Origin: Bacteroidota bacterium
GTDB lineage: Bacteria > Bacteroidota > Bacteroidia > Bacteroidales > FEN-979
Direction of reading: 5' to 3'
DNA: 64,000 nucleotides
NCBI GenBank assembly: GCA_026391735.1
Contig: JAPLDL010000001.1
Location: 1 to 64,000 of the forward strand
Below are positions 1 to 8,358 of the stretch, piece after piece. The first letter of the stretch is position 1. Each line of letters begins with the position of its first letter. The notes beneath the pieces were generated by a model. That model ran no database searches and had not been told where the DNA came from. It worked only from the letters and a program-made list of their open reading frames with translations. Position numbers and translations under genes: made by a program.

Positions 1-562
1 CAACAAAAACTGAATATTTATGTTGGTCGTATCCCGCTTCTGCATTATAAGTCACAGTAAACTTGCCGTCTTTAAAATATGTAATATCATTGATGGAGGG
101 AAATTGTTTACGATCAAACAGAATTATAAACTCCTCTTTTGTCAGGGTTTTAATGATCAGATAATATGTTTCATCATCTCCCCGATATTGCCTGTCGAAT
201 ATTTTTAATGTAACTTTTAAATACTTCTTTTTGTCAACAGGGACATTATGTAAAGAGCAGCCGGTGCTATATTCGCTCGCCTTGTCAAGAATAGTACATT
301 CTCTTTCCTGCTCAACTGTATAAGGATGTAAAGTGTCTAACACAGCGCCGCTGGTTGAGGAAATTTCAATAAAGGTCGAATCGTAGTTCCTGCCGAAAAT
401 GAAGCTTGATCCTTTTACATAGATTTCGCCGCAGTTTCCTTTAATATTCGTATTCCAGTCAAAATCCTTTAACTTAATCTTATAGTCTTTATGTTTTAAA
501 TTCATATGGCAACCAGCAAGGAATGCTGAGATTAAGGTCAATATGATCATTATGGCTTTCAT
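1..562 (-). CDS. Putative lipoprotein, 3' end cut off by the window edge
   Basis: This gene is missing from the ORF track because it runs off the left edge. Read on the minus strand from an ATG at 562, it stays open for 187 codons with no stop. It begins with a short hydrophobic signal ending in a lipobox (LISAFLAGC, Cys18), so it is probably a lipid-anchored envelope protein. The mature part is rich in beta-type residues with scattered Cys (GNCGEIYVKG, RECTILDK, STGCSLHN). I do not recognise the family and assign no function. About 110 bases separate its start from the end of the sensor kinase gene on the same strand. Confident that it is coding, not of its role. Confidence 0.75.
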   Translation of the reverse strand, partial: MKAIMIILTLISAFLAGCHMNLKHKDYKIKLKDFDWNTNIKGNCGEIYVKGSSFIFGRNYDSTFIEISSTSGAVLDTLHPYTVEQERECTILDKASEYSTGCSLHNVPVDKKKYLKVTLKIFDRQYRGDDETYYLIIKTLTKEEFIILFDRKQFPSINDITYFKDGKFTVTYNAEAGYDQHKYSVFV

Positions 563-671
563 TTCTTGATTATGCTGGAAATTCAAGCTAAAAATACAAG
601 CAGCATGCTGCCAGCGCAAGACTGGACAAGCCTGTGGTGTGCATTGTTTGTTTAACGGTAGGGAATCCTGA

Positions 672-3600
672 TTAAACGGCAGGGGAGGAAACCGGGCCTG
701 ATCCGGGAATTACAATTTTATAGAGGGGCGGTGGAAGTGAAATAATTACCTCTGTCCCACGGGAGTTGTTATCCTGGCTTCCCAGGTCTTCAAACATAAT
801 GGGTTGGGGAAGGTGCATCCTTGTGCTCAGCAGCCTGAGACGTTCTTCAATGATATGTATGCCTTTCGAAATGTGATCTTCCTTTTTGTTCTTCCTCGCT
901 TCTGTAATGCCGATTCCATTATCGGTGACCTTGATAATAAGCGATCTGCATATGAGAGAATCAATTTCAATGTCCTCAAACGAGAATGAAACAGTAAGAA
1001 GTCCCTTGTTCCCTGAATCAATAATACCATGCCATAAAGAATTTTCCACAAAAGGCTGGATGATCATATTCGGGATCATTACTGAACCGAGGTCAACATC
1101 TTCACTCAAAATTATTTCATAAGAAAAACTCTCCTGAAACCTTAGCTTCTCAAGATCAAGGTAAAGTTTCAGGCGGATAATTTCTTCGGATAAAAGTATA
1201 AAACCGCTACCTGCTGAATCCAGGTTTTTTCTCATCAGCTTGGCCATCATCGCAATGTAATTATTGGCTTCTTCGTACCTCTGGCTGTTAACAAGGTATT
1301 GAACTGAATTTAGGGAATTGGCAATGAAATGAGGGTTCATCATTGCACTCAGCGCCTGATGCTTAAGTTCGTTAATTCTCTCGGTGAGTTCAAGTTCGTT
1401 ACGTACCTTGCTATTATTTACTCTCCAACGCCAGTTTACAACAGAAAATAAGCCGCACATAAAAGTAACTATCATGATCAGGTCAAACCAAATTGTTTCA
1501 ACAAATCGGGGCAGGACGCGGAATGAAATAATACATGGTTCACCCCAATTTGTATTTTGAGCTTTAGCCCTGATCTGCACAGTATAAACTCCATTCTTCA
1601 ACGCAATGAAATTCAGGAAATCATAATCTGTTGGCATCCAATCTTTATTAATTTTATATTCATACTTCACGGAGGCGGGTGAAGAAAAATTCAATGCTTT
1701 CAGCTCAATATAGACATCATGTTGATCGGGTTTAAAAACAAGGTTATCATAACTGTGATAAACTGAATCTCCTGCTTTTATACCGGTCACTTTTACTTTT
1801 GGAGGACTTGGATTATAGCTGTCGAATTTTGATAAATCCAGTAAAGAAATCCCATTGCTTGTCCCAATGTACAGAATATTTATTTTGTTGTCATAATACA
1901 GTGTCAGCACTTCATCGGATGGGAGTCCGGTCAAATTGTTCAGATATTTTACAGAAGTCCCGTCAAACACGAAAAGTCCATTCATACTCCCGATCCACAA
2001 CCTGTTCTTATTATCCGTTACAATAGAATTGACTGATGCCAGATCATACACACCTAAACTTTTATAGGTTTTAACAGCGCCATTAAGAAGGTTATAATTG
2101 CCTATTCCTTTATCACCTGCAAACCAGATCGTGTTTTTATTATCCTGAATAATTGAATTTATTCTTGAGTTCAGAACCGCATCAGAAGGGAAAAATGATT
2201 TCTTCCATTGCTCGAATGAGTTTGAGGTCCCCGTGATTTTACATAAGCCCAGGGTACTTGCAATCCAGATGTTTTTTTCCGAATCTTCAAAAATCTGGTT
2301 AATGCGATTTATAACAGTGCCTTTCCCAAAGATAAATATCTGATGCGTTGCAGCGGGCTTATAAGAAAGTGATTTTGCTATCAGAATATAGTTCCCGGAA
2401 CCTCCAAACAAAAAAAGACCATCAGCTGTTTTACAGAATGACGGCCGGTCAAAAAGATTAAGGACAATGCCTTTATATGAAGTTTTTTTTACCCCGGTTT
2501 CTCCAAACGCACCACTTATATAAAATTCATTACCTGATTTTTTAATATTATAAATATATTCCGTTAATGTTTTTGTCGAATTAGTCTTAAAATGGCTGAA
2601 CCTTCCGTTTTCAAAAATATTCAGGCCGTTAAAAGTCCCTATCAGTAATTTGCCCGATTTGTCTTTCTCAATGGAATAAATACTATTACTACTCAATCCA
2701 TCATTTTCATTATAGTTATTCAGATACAGGTTATTCAAACAAAAGACGCCTTTGCCATAGGTGCTTATCCAAATATTCCCTTCTTTATCTTCCAGGATAG
2801 TGTTTACAAGAGTATTCTCCAGTTCCATTTTAACTCCAATATCAATAATGTTTTTCGAACCGCAAGGAATCAAAAAGAACCCTTTATTCATTACTGAAAA
2901 CCAGATATTTTTATGCCTGTCGATCAAGATTTCGCAAACATCGTTGTTACCGCCTAAGATTACAGGATATTTCTCAGATACGGAATTGTTCTTCACCTTG
3001 TAAATCGTCCCCCTCGTACCGATAAAATAACTTCCTTCGCCAGCATTTGCAAGACAAAAAGCTTCAGTATCAGGGAACCCCTTAATCAGGATTTTTGTCA
3101 GCCTGGTCTTTTTAAAACTATATAGCCCATCAGGAGTTAGAGCCACCATGTCATTATTCGCTAATAACCCTAATCTGTTTACATTTACAGGATAAGTGAT
3201 TATACTATGAGTTTTCAGTTTGGAACCTTTGTTCTCAGTAACTGAAAATATAACCCCATGACTACGATAAGCAAAAATTTTCTGTTCATCTTTTCCTGAA
3301 GGAACAAGTAAAAGATATGAGGTGGCAAAACTTTTGCCATCAATCTGGCTGCAATAATTCTTAATTTTCCCGTTTCTTAAAACATTGATTCCTTTTTCGT
3401 AATTGCCGATATATAATTCACCGTTCGGGCCTTCAACAAGAGAAATTATCGAATTCGAATTAAGACCTTCATTCGTTCTGAATGTTGTGAATCGTTTTCC
3501 GTCGAATCTGCTCATTCCGTTCATCGTGGCGAACCAGATAAAACCATCCCTGTCCTGAATGATCTCATAAATGGTTGAAGAAGCTAATCCGTCTGATGTT

Positions 3601-3689
3601 TTATAATGGTAAAAGGGAGGTGTTTGCGGATGAAGTTCACCAAAAGGGAAAAGCATGATAAATGCAAGGATAACTGACTTTACTGACAT
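672..3689 (-). CDS. Beta-propeller sensor histidine kinase (Reg_prop, Y_Y_Y, LytS-type kinase)
   Basis: A 1005-residue membrane sensor kinase. After a signal peptide (residues 1-22) come repeated short strands of the Reg_prop type (DRDGFIWFATMNGMSRFDGK, DKEGNIWISTYGKGVFCL, DNKNRLWIGSMNGLFVFDG) that would form periplasmic propellers. A Y_Y_Y-like domain follows (YEYKINKDWMPT), then one membrane helix near residue 740 (IWFDLIMIVTFMCGLFSVV). The cytoplasmic part is a LytS-type His_kinase domain with phosphoacceptor His near residue 785 (MMNPHFIANSLNS) and a HATPase with QPFVENSLWHGI and DNGIGI. It lies 1 bp after the LytTR regulator gene, so the two form a two-component pair. The ligand is unknown. 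In Bacteroidota such sensors often track glycans, but no polysaccharide utilisation locus is visible next to it. Confidence 0.93.
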   Translation of the reverse strand: MSVKSVILAFIMLFPFGELHPQTPPFYHYKTSDGLASSTIYEIIQDRDGFIWFATMNGMSRFDGKRFTTFRTNEGLNSNSIISLVEGPNGELYIGNYEKGINVLRNGKIKNYCSQIDGKSFATSYLLLVPSGKDEQKIFAYRSHGVIFSVTENKGSKLKTHSIITYPVNVNRLGLLANNDMVALTPDGLYSFKKTRLTKILIKGFPDTEAFCLANAGEGSYFIGTRGTIYKVKNNSVSEKYPVILGGNNDVCEILIDRHKNIWFSVMNKGFFLIPCGSKNIIDIGVKMELENTLVNTILEDKEGNIWISTYGKGVFCLNNLYLNNYNENDGLSSNSIYSIEKDKSGKLLIGTFNGLNIFENGRFSHFKTNSTKTLTEYIYNIKKSGNEFYISGAFGETGVKKTSYKGIVLNLFDRPSFCKTADGLFLFGGSGNYILIAKSLSYKPAATHQIFIFGKGTVINRINQIFEDSEKNIWIASTLGLCKITGTSNSFEQWKKSFFPSDAVLNSRINSIIQDNKNTIWFAGDKGIGNYNLLNGAVKTYKSLGVYDLASVNSIVTDNKNRLWIGSMNGLFVFDGTSVKYLNNLTGLPSDEVLTLYYDNKINILYIGTSNGISLLDLSKFDSYNPSPPKVKVTGIKAGDSVYHSYDNLVFKPDQHDVYIELKALNFSSPASVKYEYKINKDWMPTDYDFLNFIALKNGVYTVQIRAKAQNTNWGEPCIISFRVLPRFVETIWFDLIMIVTFMCGLFSVVNWRWRVNNSKVRNELELTERINELKHQALSAMMNPHFIANSLNSVQYLVNSQRYEEANNYIAMMAKLMRKNLDSAGSGFILLSEEIIRLKLYLDLEKLRFQESFSYEIILSEDVDLGSVMIPNMIIQPFVENSLWHGIIDSGNKGLLTVSFSFEDIEIDSLICRSLIIKVTDNGIGITEARKNKKEDHISKGIHIIEERLRLLSTRMHLPQPIMFEDLGSQDNNSRGTEVIISLPPPLYKIVIPGSGPVSSPAV

Positions 3690-3690
3690 G

Positions 3691-4443
3691 TTATACAGAC
3701 TTCAGCACGGTTTTAATTCTTTGAATAAACTCCGGTGCTTTCCTGCGGGAGATTTCAACCCTGCTCCCATCGTTCATTGTAACAAGATTTCCGCTAAGGC
3801 TGGAATAGTCTTTTATAAACTGAAGGTTGATCAGATGGGATTTATGGATCCTGAAAAATTTTTCCTTAGGCAGTGTATCCTCAAAATCTTTCAGTGTGCG
3901 GGAAACTACTGTGTTTTTCCCTCCTTTCATGATAACTGTTGTATAACACCCGTCTGCTTCAAGCCGTATAATCTCATCAATTATCAGCACATTAAATCCA
4001 TGGGAGGAAGGGATCACCAACTTGTCAATGTCCCGGGGAATTTCAATTTCCTGTACTTTATTGTGGATTGATAAAAGTTTTTTAACAGTTTGTTTCAGCT
4101 CTTTTATATTAATCGGTTTCAGCAGATAGTCTGCAGCCCCAGCTTTAACGGCATTGATCCCGAATTCTTCATGGGCGCTTACAAAAACAACTAAAAACTT
4201 CCGCTCATCATAATCAGCCAGGAAGTCGAATCCATCAAGCACCGGCATATTGATATCCAGAAAAACCACATCAGGATTAGTTGTACTTACAAGATCCTTT
4301 GCCTTGACAACAGATTCGGCCAGGCCAAGAATTTCAATTTCCGGGCAATATATTTCAATTATCTTTTTAAGGTTTTCCCTGCCGTGAAGTTCATCATCAA
4401 CAATGATTGCCCTGAGAATATTTAATTTATTTTGTGAAAACAT
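3691..4443 (-). CDS. LytTR-family response regulator
   Basis: An N-terminal receiver (LRAIIVDDELHGRENL, phosphorylatable Asp in VVFLDINMPVLDGF, conserved Lys in YLLKPI) is followed by a LytTR DNA-binding domain (IIRLEADGCYTTVIMKGGK, FFRIHKSHLINLQFI). It should be phosphorylated by the kinase encoded immediately downstream and regulate transcription. The ORF track starts at 4467, but the ATG at 4443 puts the receiver close to the N-terminus as in relatives; no Shine-Dalgarno sequence decides between them. Regulator first and sensor second with a 1-bp gap indicates one transcript. Confidence 0.93.
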   Translation of the reverse strand: MFSQNKLNILRAIIVDDELHGRENLKKIIEIYCPEIEILGLAESVVKAKDLVSTTNPDVVFLDINMPVLDGFDFLADYDERKFLVVFVSAHEEFGINAVKAGAADYLLKPINIKELKQTVKKLLSIHNKVQEIEIPRDIDKLVIPSSHGFNVLIIDEIIRLEADGCYTTVIMKGGKNTVVSRTLKDFEDTLPKEKFFRIHKSHLINLQFIKDYSSLSGNLVTMNDGSRVEISRRKAPEFIQRIKTVLKSV

Positions 4444-4636
4444 GATAATCAGATGTAAGGACTGCAAGGTTATTGTAAAAGGATTAAGAGAGAAATTATA
4501 GCTTGTGAAAGGTCTTCCCGGAATTGTAAGATCAAATCATGCTATGGGTAGTAATAGAAATAATGATAAAAACTTCCAGTATCTTAATACACAAAGATAC
4601 ATCTAATATTGGACATATCATTACTATACGAATGTA

Positions 4637-4724
4637 TAATTTTGCCAGGGATTGGCGCCGTCTCTCACCCATTTATTAAATTCCAGATGATAAGTAGATT
4701 TAATGTAATTCTTCCTTACATTTG
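4637..4724 (+). promoter_or_regulatory. Possible promoter elements upstream of the kinase remnant
   Basis: Two matches to the Bacteroidota -7 element TAnnTTTG occur before the ATG at 4750: TAATTTTG (4637-4644) and TACATTTG (4717-4724). Neither has an ideally spaced TTG -33 box, so both are tentative. The rest of the 4444-4749 gap is AT-rich and holds no gene I can support. Confidence 0.3.
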
Positions 4725-4749
4725 CATAGCAGGCAAATCTATTATTGTC

Positions 4750-5075
4750 ATGAAGTATTCCTTTATTGCCATAATGGTTTTGATAATTTTTCAGATTACT
4801 CATGCGCAAAAAGTCGGCATGCCTCTGATCGATTCACTCACTGCTGCATTACCAGGAACTGGAAATCCATTTTTATCAAGGACAATGGGGTCGGTTTCGA
4901 TATGGGACAATTGGGGAAGTTATTCACTCCTTTCCAGAGATTGCATAGTGATGAACATTTCAAGGGTAAGGGCATCGGACTGGCAACCGTTAAACGTATA
5001 ATTGTTAAACATGGCGGCACAATCAACGCCCAAAGCGAGCCAGGGAAGGGAACAACCTTCAGTTTTACTCTTTAG
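4750..5075 (+). pseudogene. Internally deleted remnant of a secreted/TPR-type sensor histidine kinase
   Basis: Two different frames hold the two ends of one kinase. From ATG 4750, frame 1 encodes a signal peptide and the usual start of Bacteroidota TPR-type kinases ([13 protein letters not shown]...THAQ, then [16 protein letters not shown]). Around 4864-4872 homology jumps to another frame, which encodes the C-terminal half of a HATPase domain: [35 protein letters not shown] and GTTFSFTL before the stop at 5075. The TPRs, membrane helix, HisKA domain and N box are gone, so neither frame can make a working kinase. The remnant sits just upstream of an intact operon on the same strand. ORFs 4609-5001 and 4722-5075 are simply the two frames of this relic. 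Confidence 0.8.
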
Positions 5076-5132
5076 GGTTATCAGCGGTATTGTGCCAGGA
5101 TTATAATCAGGAAGAAGAAAGAGGTCACTTCA

Positions 5133-6617
5133 ATGAAAAAGTCGGGAAAGATCATCCTGTTAATCTTATCAGCCTTGATGCTGGTTTACCTGTTGCTGAT
5201 GATCCCTGATTCCCCTAAAGAAGAACCGAAACTGGAGGGGGGGAAAACACCCTTTGCATGGAATAAAGATGATCTTTGGAAAGGGCTAGAAAAAACTTTC
5301 CTTGAAGAACGAATTGCAGATCCGGTAAATCGTAATGTTCGCCTGACAAAACTTAAAGACACTGCAGAAACACTCTTGAGGGTATCGCAATGCAAACCGC
5401 TGAGCTGCGATGATCCGGTGTTTTTTTCACTAATGTACAATTTTTTCGCCATGGCCCCGGTGATTGCATCAGCGAAGGATCAAACCGACTGGTTCGCCGG
5501 GTATTATAACAAGGTGAGAAACAGCATCAAGCTGCAGTCTCAGCACTGGGACATGAACAAGGCAGATTCCAGAAATACGATTTACCAGGTCCTTTACGGC
5601 ATGCGGGCCGCTTTGGAGGAAGTACTTTTACAGCTGCCGGATATGAGATTCAATCCCGCGATGTTTATTAAGGATGAGCCTAGTGTCACGCCATCGGCGA
5701 AGATCTTCGGCATCACAGTACATAGCGGTGACCTCCTTGTTTCCCGGGGAGGAGCTGTGGTTTCGGCCCTTATATCAAGAGGGAACGATTATCCGGGCAA
5801 TTTTTCCCATGTTGCAATGATCTATGTTGATAAAAAAACAAGTATTCCGTACCTGGTCGAAGCCCATATTGAAAGGGGTGTTGCTATATCTTCGGTAAGA
5901 CAATATATCGCTGATAAAAAACTTAGGTTCATGGTGATGAGACCCCGGGCCGACCTGCCCCTGCTAATAAGTGATCCAATGACACCCCATAAAGCCGCTG
6001 AATACATTTACCATGAAGCCCTGAACAAGCATATTCCTTATAATTTTAAAATGGACCTGTATGATACGTCTGCCATGTTTTGTTCTGAAGTCGGTTATCT
6101 GGCTTATGAGCATTACGGACTTCACCTCTGGCAGGCCATCTCGACCATATCGTCCCCCGGTGTGATCAGGTTGCTTCATGCATTCGGAGTGGAGAATTTT
6201 GTTACCCTGATGCCTTCTGATCTTGAATATGATCCCCAACTCTGCGTGGTGGCTGAATGGAGGGATCCCCAGACCTTGTTCAAAGACCATATTTATAATG
6301 CGGTCATGGATGTCATCCTGGAAAATCAAGATAACTATCAGGATATCCTGATCAACCCCTGGATGTTACCTGTTGCCAGGCTGGCCAAGGGCTATTCTAT
6401 GCTTCTTAACCTGTTCCACAGGGAAGGACCTGTGCCTGAAGGATTATCTGCAACACAGGGCTTGAAAACAGATGCACTTAACAAGATTCATTTAAAAATC
6501 CGTAATTTAACGGAGGGAAAAATTAAACACTTCATTGAAAAAAATGGCTATATCCCGCCATACTGGCAGATTGTCACAATGGCTAAGGAAGCATACAAAC
6601 ATGAAACATTAATGTAA
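5133..6617 (+). CDS. Membrane-anchored permuted papain-fold (YiiX-like) cysteine hydrolase
   Basis: A 494-residue protein with an N-terminal hydrophobic anchor (residues 5-25). The central region, about 190-345, has the permuted NlpC/P60-like arrangement of the YiiX family: SGDLLVSRG, then His226 in NFSHVAMIYVD, an acidic partner in LVEAHIERG, and the nucleophile Cys317 in SAMFCSEVGYLAYEHYG. The order His, acidic residue, Cys marks the circular permutation. Relatives are thought to cleave amide or ester bonds in cell-wall or lipid substrates; the substrate here is unknown. The residues before 190 and after 350 are not recognised. It is first in a three-gene run with an exported unknown protein and a second cysteine peptidase. 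Confidence 0.8.
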   Translation: MKKSGKIILLILSALMLVYLLLMIPDSPKEEPKLEGGKTPFAWNKDDLWKGLEKTFLEERIADPVNRNVRLTKLKDTAETLLRVSQCKPLSCDDPVFFSLMYNFFAMAPVIASAKDQTDWFAGYYNKVRNSIKLQSQHWDMNKADSRNTIYQVLYGMRAALEEVLLQLPDMRFNPAMFIKDEPSVTPSAKIFGITVHSGDLLVSRGGAVVSALISRGNDYPGNFSHVAMIYVDKKTSIPYLVEAHIERGVAISSVRQYIADKKLRFMVMRPRADLPLLISDPMTPHKAAEYIYHEALNKHIPYNFKMDLYDTSAMFCSEVGYLAYEHYGLHLWQAISTISSPGVIRLLHAFGVENFVTLMPSDLEYDPQLCVVAEWRDPQTLFKDHIYNAVMDVILENQDNYQDILINPWMLPVARLAKGYSMLLNLFHREGPVPEGLSATQGLKTDALNKIHLKIRNLTEGKIKHFIEKNGYIPPYWQIVTMAKEAYKHETLM

Positions 6618-6628
6618 ATAAAATGGCT

Positions 6629-7249
6629 ATGAAAAAAATCGGACTTTTCTTATTTGCTTTTACTGCAGCGCTTATCTTTGGTCCTGTCTGTTTTTCACAG
6701 GCAGGTAAAGGTTCGGCAGGCGCCGTGGTCACTAAAGGCGATTCAAAAACAGTTTTTGATCAGCTTTCACAGGCTCAGGAAGCAGCTTCCATCCTGCAGG
6801 CGGTTCAAAAGCAATTCCAATCGTTTACCCTCAACATTCCCGAGAACATCCTTGTTAATTACGGGTTTAAAAATCGTGAAGAATTCAAGAATGTCACTTT
6901 TGACACACCTTTTAGAGTATACATTATCAAAGATTCAAACATCGTATTTGGATCATCATGGAGAGTGCCTGTTGTTGTCGATAATGAATACAGGGCTTTG
7001 CTGACAATCATTCTTGTGAACGGAGATTATCAGGTTGCCGATTTCGGAGCAAGGGTACTGGCAGGGGAATTGTTTGCAAAGAAATCAGCTCAGACTTGTG
7101 GTTTACTCAGGGTTTATGAACTAAGATCTGACTATCTTATAGAAACATCTTCCTCCAATCAGGTACAGTTTATACCTGTTCAAGGTCCCGGGGACAAAAG
7201 GCTTGGTTTACACGATATTTTCAATTTGATTAAAAATAAGGAGCTATGA
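6629..7249 (+). CDS. Exported protein of unknown function between two cysteine peptidases
   Basis: About 206 residues with a clear signal peptide (MKKIGLFLFAFTAALIF..., cleavage likely after CFSQ). I chose the second ATG (6629) because it gives a standard signal peptide; 6623 would add only Met-Ala. The mature protein has a Gln/Ala-rich helix (QLSQAQEAASILQAVQKQFQ) and then an alpha/beta region with many strands (FRVYIIKDSNIVFG, RVPVVVDNEYRALLTIILV). I recognise no family. It starts 11 bp after the YiiX-like gene and overlaps the next gene by 4 bp (ATGA), so translational coupling is likely. It may be a partner, substrate or inhibitor of one of the peptidases; this is inference from context only. 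Confidence 0.7.
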   Translation: MKKIGLFLFAFTAALIFGPVCFSQAGKGSAGAVVTKGDSKTVFDQLSQAQEAASILQAVQKQFQSFTLNIPENILVNYGFKNREEFKNVTFDTPFRVYIIKDSNIVFGSSWRVPVVVDNEYRALLTIILVNGDYQVADFGARVLAGELFAKKSAQTCGLLRVYELRSDYLIETSSSNQVQFIPVQGPGDKRLGLHDIFNLIKNKEL

Positions 7250-8289
7250 AAAAGTCAGCAATTATTGTCCTGATCCTGTCGTTCATTTTGAGAGCTCATC
7301 TGAACGCACAGGTATTGAATGTGCCTGAAATCACCCAGGAACAAAATCAATGGTGCTGGGCCGGCGTTTCTGCCTGCACATTGGATTACTATTGCACTCC
7401 TACTGCCCAGTGCACTATAGCTGAATACACCCGCAATGTTGCAACCTGGCATAGTTTCGGAAGCACCGATTGTTGTGTAAACCCTAATCTTGGTTGTAAT
7501 TACTGGAACTATAACTGGGGGTATCCCGGCAGCATCCAGGATATTTTGGTCCACTTTGACAATATTACCAATAACGGAGTTGGTTCCTACCTTTCACTTG
7601 CAGAAATAACTTCGAACATCCAATTGAATCGGGTATTCATTATCCGCTGGGGCTGGACTGCCGGCGGGGGGCATTTTGTTGTCGGACACGGGATCTCGGG
7701 GAATAACATTTATTATATGGATCCCTGGTACGGGGAAGGGTATAAGATAGCTACCTATGATTGGGTTAAATACGATGGGAACCATACCTGGACTCATACC
7801 AATGAACTGGCAGTAACACCCGTTTCGAAACCACCAACGCCTTCAATATCACAAACCGGGCATATCTTAAGTTCTGATGCCGCAACAGGCAATCAATGGT
7901 ATGATCAGAACGGACAGATTGCAGGAGCAACACATCAAACTTACAACGTAACCCAGAACGGAGCGTATTATTCAATTGTAACAATTTCGGGTTGCAGCTC
8001 CGATCCCTCAAATACTATTAATGTCGATCTGACAGGGATAGACAGTCAGGCAACCAATAGCTCAATAAAAGTTTACCCGAACCCTGTCGGCGATGAACTC
8101 ACGATTGAACCGGGTAAGAACAAAGAACAAACAAGCTATGAAATCCATAGTTCCATGGGACAGGTTGTGTGTAAGGGGATGTTGTCGGAAAGAACACTGG
8201 TGCAAACAGGGAGTTTTCCGGCCGGGGTTTATGTGATAAAATTCGATAATGGGATTTCGCCCGAGTATTTAAAGATAATTAAGAAGTAG
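7246..8289 (+). CDS. Secreted papain-like cysteine peptidase (AvrRpt2/C70-like) with T9SS sorting domain
   Basis: 347 residues. The signal peptide ends near LNAQ. The catalytic domain has Cys37 in NQWCWAG, His near 143 in GGGHFVVGHG, and YYMDPWYGEG supplying the third position, the pattern of the AvrRpt2-type papain-like family. Several extra Cys (STDCCVNPNLGC) suggest disulfides. The C-terminus is a type A T9SS domain (VYPNPVGDELTI ... GVYVIKF), so the enzyme is expected to be secreted through the type IX system and anchored at the surface. An Ig-like stretch lies between. It overlaps the preceding gene by 4 bp. No inhibitory propeptide is evident. Confidence 0.83.
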   Translation: MKKSAIIVLILSFILRAHLNAQVLNVPEITQEQNQWCWAGVSACTLDYYCTPTAQCTIAEYTRNVATWHSFGSTDCCVNPNLGCNYWNYNWGYPGSIQDILVHFDNITNNGVGSYLSLAEITSNIQLNRVFIIRWGWTAGGGHFVVGHGISGNNIYYMDPWYGEGYKIATYDWVKYDGNHTWTHTNELAVTPVSKPPTPSISQTGHILSSDAATGNQWYDQNGQIAGATHQTYNVTQNGAYYSIVTISGCSSDPSNTINVDLTGIDSQATNSSIKVYPNPVGDELTIEPGKNKEQTSYEIHSSMGQVVCKGMLSERTLVQTGSFPAGVYVIKFDNGISPEYLKIIKK

Positions 8290-8358
8290 TAGTCCTTGAT
8301 GATGTTACACATTTAAGTTAACTGCGGTTTGAACATGCCCAGGATGGAGTAATTAAAA

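Noticed and set aside
20-208. ORF track plus-strand ORF of 62 residues
   Set aside because: It is the antisense shadow of the truncated lipoprotein gene read on the minus strand from 562.
3655-4071. 138-residue plus-strand ORF
   Set aside because: It is antisense across the junction of the kinase and LytTR genes, both of which have clear domains.
4609-5001. 130-residue plus-strand ORF as an intact gene
   Set aside because: Only the signal-peptide part from 4750 is gene-like; after about 4866 the frame is the wrong frame of a HATPase domain.
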